Source: an uncultured Pelagibacteraceae bacterium (GTDB taxonomy: Bacteria > Pseudomonadota > Alphaproteobacteria > Pelagibacterales > Pelagibacteraceae). From it: a stretch of 54,659 nucleotides of DNA. The DNA lies in the NCBI GenBank assembly GCA_902539145.1, contig CACBHX010000003.1:1-54659 (forward strand), written 5' to 3'. Of the stretch, positions 51,781 through 54,659 are shown in pieces; within the stretch, counting starts at the first letter, position 1, and every line of letters begins with the position of its first letter. A program made the position numbers and the translations under genes. Under the pieces are notes generated by a model that saw only the letters and a program-made list of their open reading frames with translations, was not told where the DNA came from and made no database searches.

Positions 51781-52723
51781 AGTTGCAATTTTAGATGATT
51801 ATCAAAATGTTTCACAACAATTTGTGGATCTAAAAAAATTATCAGGAAAATATGAAATAAAAATTTTTAGTGAGCCCTTTGTAGATGAAGCTGATGCTAT
51901 AGAGAAATTAGCAGAATTTGAGGCTCTCCTTATAATGAGAGAAAGAACTCCTATAACAAAAAATTTGATAGAAAATTTAACTAAATTAAAATTTATAATT
52001 ACTAGCGGGTTAAGAAATAAATCAATTGATCTAGATACTGCGAAAAAAAGAAAAATTGTTGTCAGTGGCACTGAGAGTAATACTAATCCAACACCTGAAT
52101 TAACTTGGGCATTAATACTTGGATTAGCAAGAAACTTAAAAGAGGAAATTGATAATATGTACCAAGGTTATTGGCAAACTTCAGTTGGTGTAGAATTAAA
52201 AGGTAAAATTCTTGGTTTGATTGGCCTTGGAAAAGTAGGAACGCAGGTTGCTAAAGTTGGTAAGGCATTTGGTATGCAAGTGATGGCTTGGAGTGAAAAT
52301 TTAAATTTAAACACCTGCAAAGAGTTAGACGTTCTGCCTTGTAGCAAAGAAGATCTAATAAAAAACTCTGACTTTTTATCTATCCATGTACAAGGTGGAG
52401 AAAGATATAAAAATTGTATTACTCTTAAAGAAATGGATAAGATGAAAAAGACTTCATTTTTAATTAATACCTCTCGGGGTCCTATAATAAACGAAGACGA
52501 TTTGATAATTGCATTATCAACAAATGTAATTGCAGGTGCTGGATTAGATGTTTATGAAAAAGAGCCTTTATCAGAAAATAATAAATTAAGATTTTTGCCC
52601 AATGCCTTACTCACACCTCACATCGGATATGTGACAGCTGAAAATTATCATATTTATTTTACTCAAATGATCGAGTCACTAGAGGCTTGTGTTAATGGGG
52701 AACCAATTCGGGTGATTGAGTAA
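51773..52723 (+). CDS. D-2-hydroxyacid dehydrogenase
   Basis: 316 residues. NAD-binding GLIGLGKVGTQVAKVGKAFG (GLGKVG at 151-156), and the catalytic set Arg235 (NTSRGP), Glu264 (YEKEP) and His283 (TPHIGY) is complete. It is in the phosphoglycerate/hydroxypyruvate dehydrogenase superfamily, but no ACT regulatory domain is present, so it is not typical SerA. It reduces 2-oxo acids to D-2-hydroxy acids or the reverse; a 2-oxo acid made by the DadA-like enzyme next door is a plausible partner. It overlaps the transporter gene by eight bases. Confidence 0.9.
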   Translation: MLKVAILDDYQNVSQQFVDLKKLSGKYEIKIFSEPFVDEADAIEKLAEFEALLIMRERTPITKNLIENLTKLKFIITSGLRNKSIDLDTAKKRKIVVSGTESNTNPTPELTWALILGLARNLKEEIDNMYQGYWQTSVGVELKGKILGLIGLGKVGTQVAKVGKAFGMQVMAWSENLNLNTCKELDVLPCSKEDLIKNSDFLSIHVQGGERYKNCITLKEMDKMKKTSFLINTSRGPIINEDDLIIALSTNVIAGAGLDVYEKEPLSENNKLRFLPNALLTPHIGYVTAENYHIYFTQMIESLEACVNGEPIRVIE

Positions 52724-52724
52724 A

Positions 52725-53618
52725 ATGGATTTACCTGTAGTTAATCATGAAGATTATTTTGCTAAAATTGGCGATGATCATAAATTTCCTATTAATAAAT
52801 TTGGTGATCTTGCAGATTTTTTATTAAAGAATAAGATAGTAAAAAAGTTTCATAAACCATATCCATGTTCAGATGAAACTTTAAAGGGTGCCCATTGTGA
52901 AAAATATATAAAAGAAATCAAAAACAAAACATTAGATGAAATTGGAGTTAAAAAAATTGGTTTTCCATTAGTTGATAGTGTAGTTCAAAGGTCGTTAGTT
53001 GCCACAGGAGGAACAGTACTTGCGTCTAAACTTGCAATAAATCATGGCATTGCTTGCAACACAGCAGGAGGAAGTCATCATGCAAATTATAACAGCGGTG
53101 CAGGGTATTGCGTTTTTAACGATGTAGCAGTTGCTTCCCAATTTTTATTAGATAGAGAATTGGTAAAAAAAATACTAATTGTCGATTTGGATGTTCATCA
53201 AGGAAACGGTAACTCAGATATATTCAAGGACAATAAAAATGTTTTTACTTTTAGTATGCATTCAAAATCAAATTATCCTGCCAAAAAATCGATTAGTGAT
53301 TGTGATGTAGAGCTTGAAGACGACACTGAGGACAAGGAATATTTAAATTTACTTAAATTTCATTTAAATGAATTAAATAAAGAAAATTTTGATTTTGTTT
53401 TCTATATTGCAGGAGTTGACATCCATTTTAATGATCGCTTGGGTAAATTAAAGATTTCAGATGATGGGATAAAAAAAAGAGATGAAATTGTTACAGAGAA
53501 TTTTTTTTCTAAAAGAATTCCTCTTTGTGGAGTTTTAGGAGGTGGTTACAATAAAAATATTAATAAACTTGTTGAATTACACTCTTTTTTGCACCAGTCA
53601 TGTGCTAAATTAATATAG
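52725..53618 (+). CDS. Histone deacetylase-like (arginase/deacetylase fold) amidohydrolase
   Basis: 297 residues from the ATG at 52725, one base after the previous stop; an in-frame TTG at 52716 is rejected. The class I/II HDAC-type core is visible: GGSHHA with His118-His119, GYCVFNDVAVAS, VDLDVHQGNG with zinc ligands Asp156 and His158, IAGVDIH with the third ligand Asp232, and GVLGGGY. Bacterial members deacetylate acetylpolyamines, acetylated amino acid derivatives or acetoin-system proteins. All metal ligands are intact. The operon position suggests a small-molecule amide as substrate; this is inference. Confidence 0.9.
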   Translation: MDLPVVNHEDYFAKIGDDHKFPINKFGDLADFLLKNKIVKKFHKPYPCSDETLKGAHCEKYIKEIKNKTLDEIGVKKIGFPLVDSVVQRSLVATGGTVLASKLAINHGIACNTAGGSHHANYNSGAGYCVFNDVAVASQFLLDRELVKKILIVDLDVHQGNGNSDIFKDNKNVFTFSMHSKSNYPAKKSISDCDVELEDDTEDKEYLNLLKFHLNELNKENFDFVFYIAGVDIHFNDRLGKLKISDDGIKKRDEIVTENFFSKRIPLCGVLGGGYNKNINKLVELHSFLHQSCAKLI

Positions 53619-53623
53619 TAATT

Positions 53624-54001
53624 ATGAATAAGAAAAATCCAGATCTTACAACAGAACAAAAATTAGTTATGTTTGAGGATGGTACTGAACCACCAGGTAC
53701 AAGTGAATTAAATAATGAAAAGCGAGAAGGCAGTTACCATTGTGCTAATTGTGGAGAAAAATTATTTGATTCCAAAACAAAATATGAAAGTGGTTCAGGT
53801 TGGCCATCTTTTTATGAATCACTACCTGATGTTTTTGAAACAAAAACGGATCACTTATTAGGTTATGCTAGGACTGAATATCATTGTAAAAACTGTAATG
53901 CTCATCATGGACATGTCTTTAATGATGGTCCACAACCGACTGGAAAAAGATATTGTAATAACGGTATTTGCCTAGTTTTTGAACCAAAGAGTAAACAATG
54001 A
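53624..54001 (+). CDS. msrB: Peptide-methionine (R)-S-oxide reductase MsrB
   Basis: 125 residues. Zinc site Cys40-x2-Cys43 and Cys88-x2-Cys91; SGSGWPSFYE; HHGHVFNDGP with the catalytic His region; catalytic Cys111 in RYCNNG. The usual RYCINS is RYCNNG here, as in many bacterial forms, with a further Cys at 116 as possible recycling cysteine. It repairs R-methionine sulfoxide in proteins. It follows the deacetylase gene after five bases, and its stop overlaps the next start (ATGA). Confidence 0.95.
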   Translation: MNKKNPDLTTEQKLVMFEDGTEPPGTSELNNEKREGSYHCANCGEKLFDSKTKYESGSGWPSFYESLPDVFETKTDHLLGYARTEYHCKNCNAHHGHVFNDGPQPTGKRYCNNGICLVFEPKSKQ

Positions 54002-54339
54002 TAATTAAATATATTAGTTTTTTAATGGGTATTATTTGGTCATATTCAATTATAAAAACACAATCTGTTTTTAGTAAAAAAGCTGGGTTAATTTTTAAAA
54101 TTCTTATTACAAAAGTTTCTTGGTTTACCTTAATTGCAGCTTGTTACTTTGGTTATAAAAATTTTTCAATTAAATTTACTATAATTGGTATTATTATCGC
54201 TATCTTATTAGTTAATATTGGATTTTATTTTTCAAAAAAGTTTATCAATGAAAGGTTTAGTGAAAAACAAATCACAATATTTAAAAGTTTTTTTGAATAT
54301 ACTTTAATTTTTTGGGTTCTTTATTATGTTTTATTTTAA
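53998..54339 (+). CDS. Small membrane protein of unknown function
   Basis: 113 residues with three or four hydrophobic stretches (about 2-19, 38-51, 58-77, 93-112) separated by Lys-rich loops, and no family motif that I recognise. The start overlaps the msrB stop (ATGA), so it is likely translated from the same mRNA. Codon use is like that of its neighbours. Its last nine bases overlap the end of convergent grxC. An uncharacterised inner-membrane protein is the safest call. Confidence 0.65.
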   Translation: MIIKYISFLMGIIWSYSIIKTQSVFSKKAGLIFKILITKVSWFTLIAACYFGYKNFSIKFTIIGIIIAILLVNIGFYFSKKFINERFSEKQITIFKSFFEYTLIFWVLYYVLF

Positions 54340-54586
54340 AAGATCTTGTAGTTTATTTTCTTTCTCTAAAGCTCTAACTTCATCATAACCACCAATATGC
54401 CGATCATCAAAAAATATTTGTGGTATTGTTTTTTTTTCCATTAGCTTTCTTTATCATCTCGTCTTTTGCACCTTCGACTTCAGCTACATTAATTTCTTTA
54501 TAAGGCGCATTATTTCTTGTTAATAATCGTTTTGCTGCATCGCAATAATTACAGTATGGTCCAGTATATATCGTAACATTTTTCAT
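54331..54586 (-). pseudogene. grxC: Glutaredoxin 3 (GrxC) with a one-base frameshift in a homopolymer
   Basis: Read on the minus strand from the ATG at 54586, the sequence encodes MKNVTIYTGPYCNYCDAAKR with the CxxC-type redox site CNYC, through IKKANG. A run of nine A (54437-54429) then shifts the frame; with eight A it would continue KKTIPQIFFDDRHIGGYDE to a natural stop at 54331, giving 84 residues, the normal GrxC length. TIPQIF with its cis-Pro and GGYDE are key glutathione-binding motifs and lie beyond the shift. Everything else is conserved, so a sequencing or assembly indel, a fresh mutation, or slippage-rescued expression are all possible. As written it yields a truncated protein. Confidence 0.85.
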
Positions 54587-54659
54587 AGACTATAGATAAT
54601 CACCTTTTTTAATTTTACTAGATATTTGTTTTCGAGAGTATTCAAATTTTTTTCTATGT
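54583..54659 (-). CDS. Possible 3' end of a gene upstream of grxC (partial)
   Basis: The stretch before grxC is open on the minus strand in two frames. One ends with TAG at 54592-54590 (tail ...RKQISSKIKKGDYL), the other with TGA overlapping the grxC ATG (tail ...KYLVKLKKVIIYSL). Either spacing is typical of this genome. In alphaproteobacteria a comF-like gene often precedes grxC, but about 24 codons are too few to identify it. Confidence 0.25.
   Translation of the reverse strand, partial: IEKNLNTLENKYLVKLKKVIIYSL

Overview
The window reads as one continuous stretch of a very A+T-rich, streamlined alphaproteobacterial chromosome, most like the SAR11 / Pelagibacterales group. The reasons are the low G+C with Lys/Ile/Asn-rich proteins, gene spacing of usually 0-10 bp with many ATGA or TAATG overlaps, a circularly permuted two-piece tmRNA as in alphaproteobacteria, an alphaproteobacterial-type dihydropteroate synthase with an N-terminal extension, ThyX as the thymidylate synthase seen here, and a pyruvate phosphate dikinase. 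The assignment is inference from gene content and was not tested by a search. I see no prophage, insertion sequence, CRISPR array or rRNA.

Layout. 1-2241: end of a 5-formyl-THF cyclo-ligase gene, a YmdB-type phosphoesterase, yebC and an unusual ruvC. 2293-7184: the complete Tol-Pal envelope system (tolQ, tolR, tolA, tolB, pal, terminator, cpoB). 7144-14639: tilS, ftsH, folP, glmM, thiD, purA. 14636-19100, mostly minus strand: rpoH, an RluD-type pseudouridine synthase, a plus-strand tRNA-Arg(UCG), a two-gene ABC exporter and tsaC/sua5. 19121-24896: the isoprenoid block xseB-ispA-dxs, then aroC, pdxH and ispB. 25010-31414: an S49 peptidase, glyQ, glyS and ppdK. 31519-34212: an orphan PseH-like acetyltransferase, the minus-strand tmRNA, thyX and a short Mrp-type ATPase. 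34265-38756: the membrane quality-control set hflK-hflC-DUF2065-Do-type protease, then miaA. 38811-43829: branched-chain amino acid synthesis (ilvB, ilvN, ilvC, leuA). 43829-49587: the rod-shape operon mreB-mreC-mreD-mrdA-rodA, fused to leuA by a TAATG junction. 49638-54001: a DadA-type oxidoreductase, an EamA transporter, a D-2-hydroxyacid dehydrogenase, an HDAC-like deacetylase and msrB. 53998-54659: a small membrane protein, then a minus-strand grxC carrying a one-base frameshift in a homopolymer.

The genes are mainly housekeeping: envelope integrity and cell shape, proteolysis under heat shock or membrane stress (rpoH, ftsH, hflKC, Do protease, tmRNA), isoprenoid/quinone precursors, tRNA modification and charging, and vitamin or amino acid biosynthesis. 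Gaps are so short that convergent pairs share their stop regions, and only one convincing intrinsic terminator was found.

I found no clearly novel large system. The observations most worth a second look are the grxC frameshift in an A9 tract, set against long in-frame A tracts in purA and folP; the RuvC with an MPGQG motif and no adjacent ruvAB; the permuted tmRNA with a short ANESYALAA tag; the C-terminal extension of MreC; and the dadA-transporter-dehydrogenase-deacetylase cluster.
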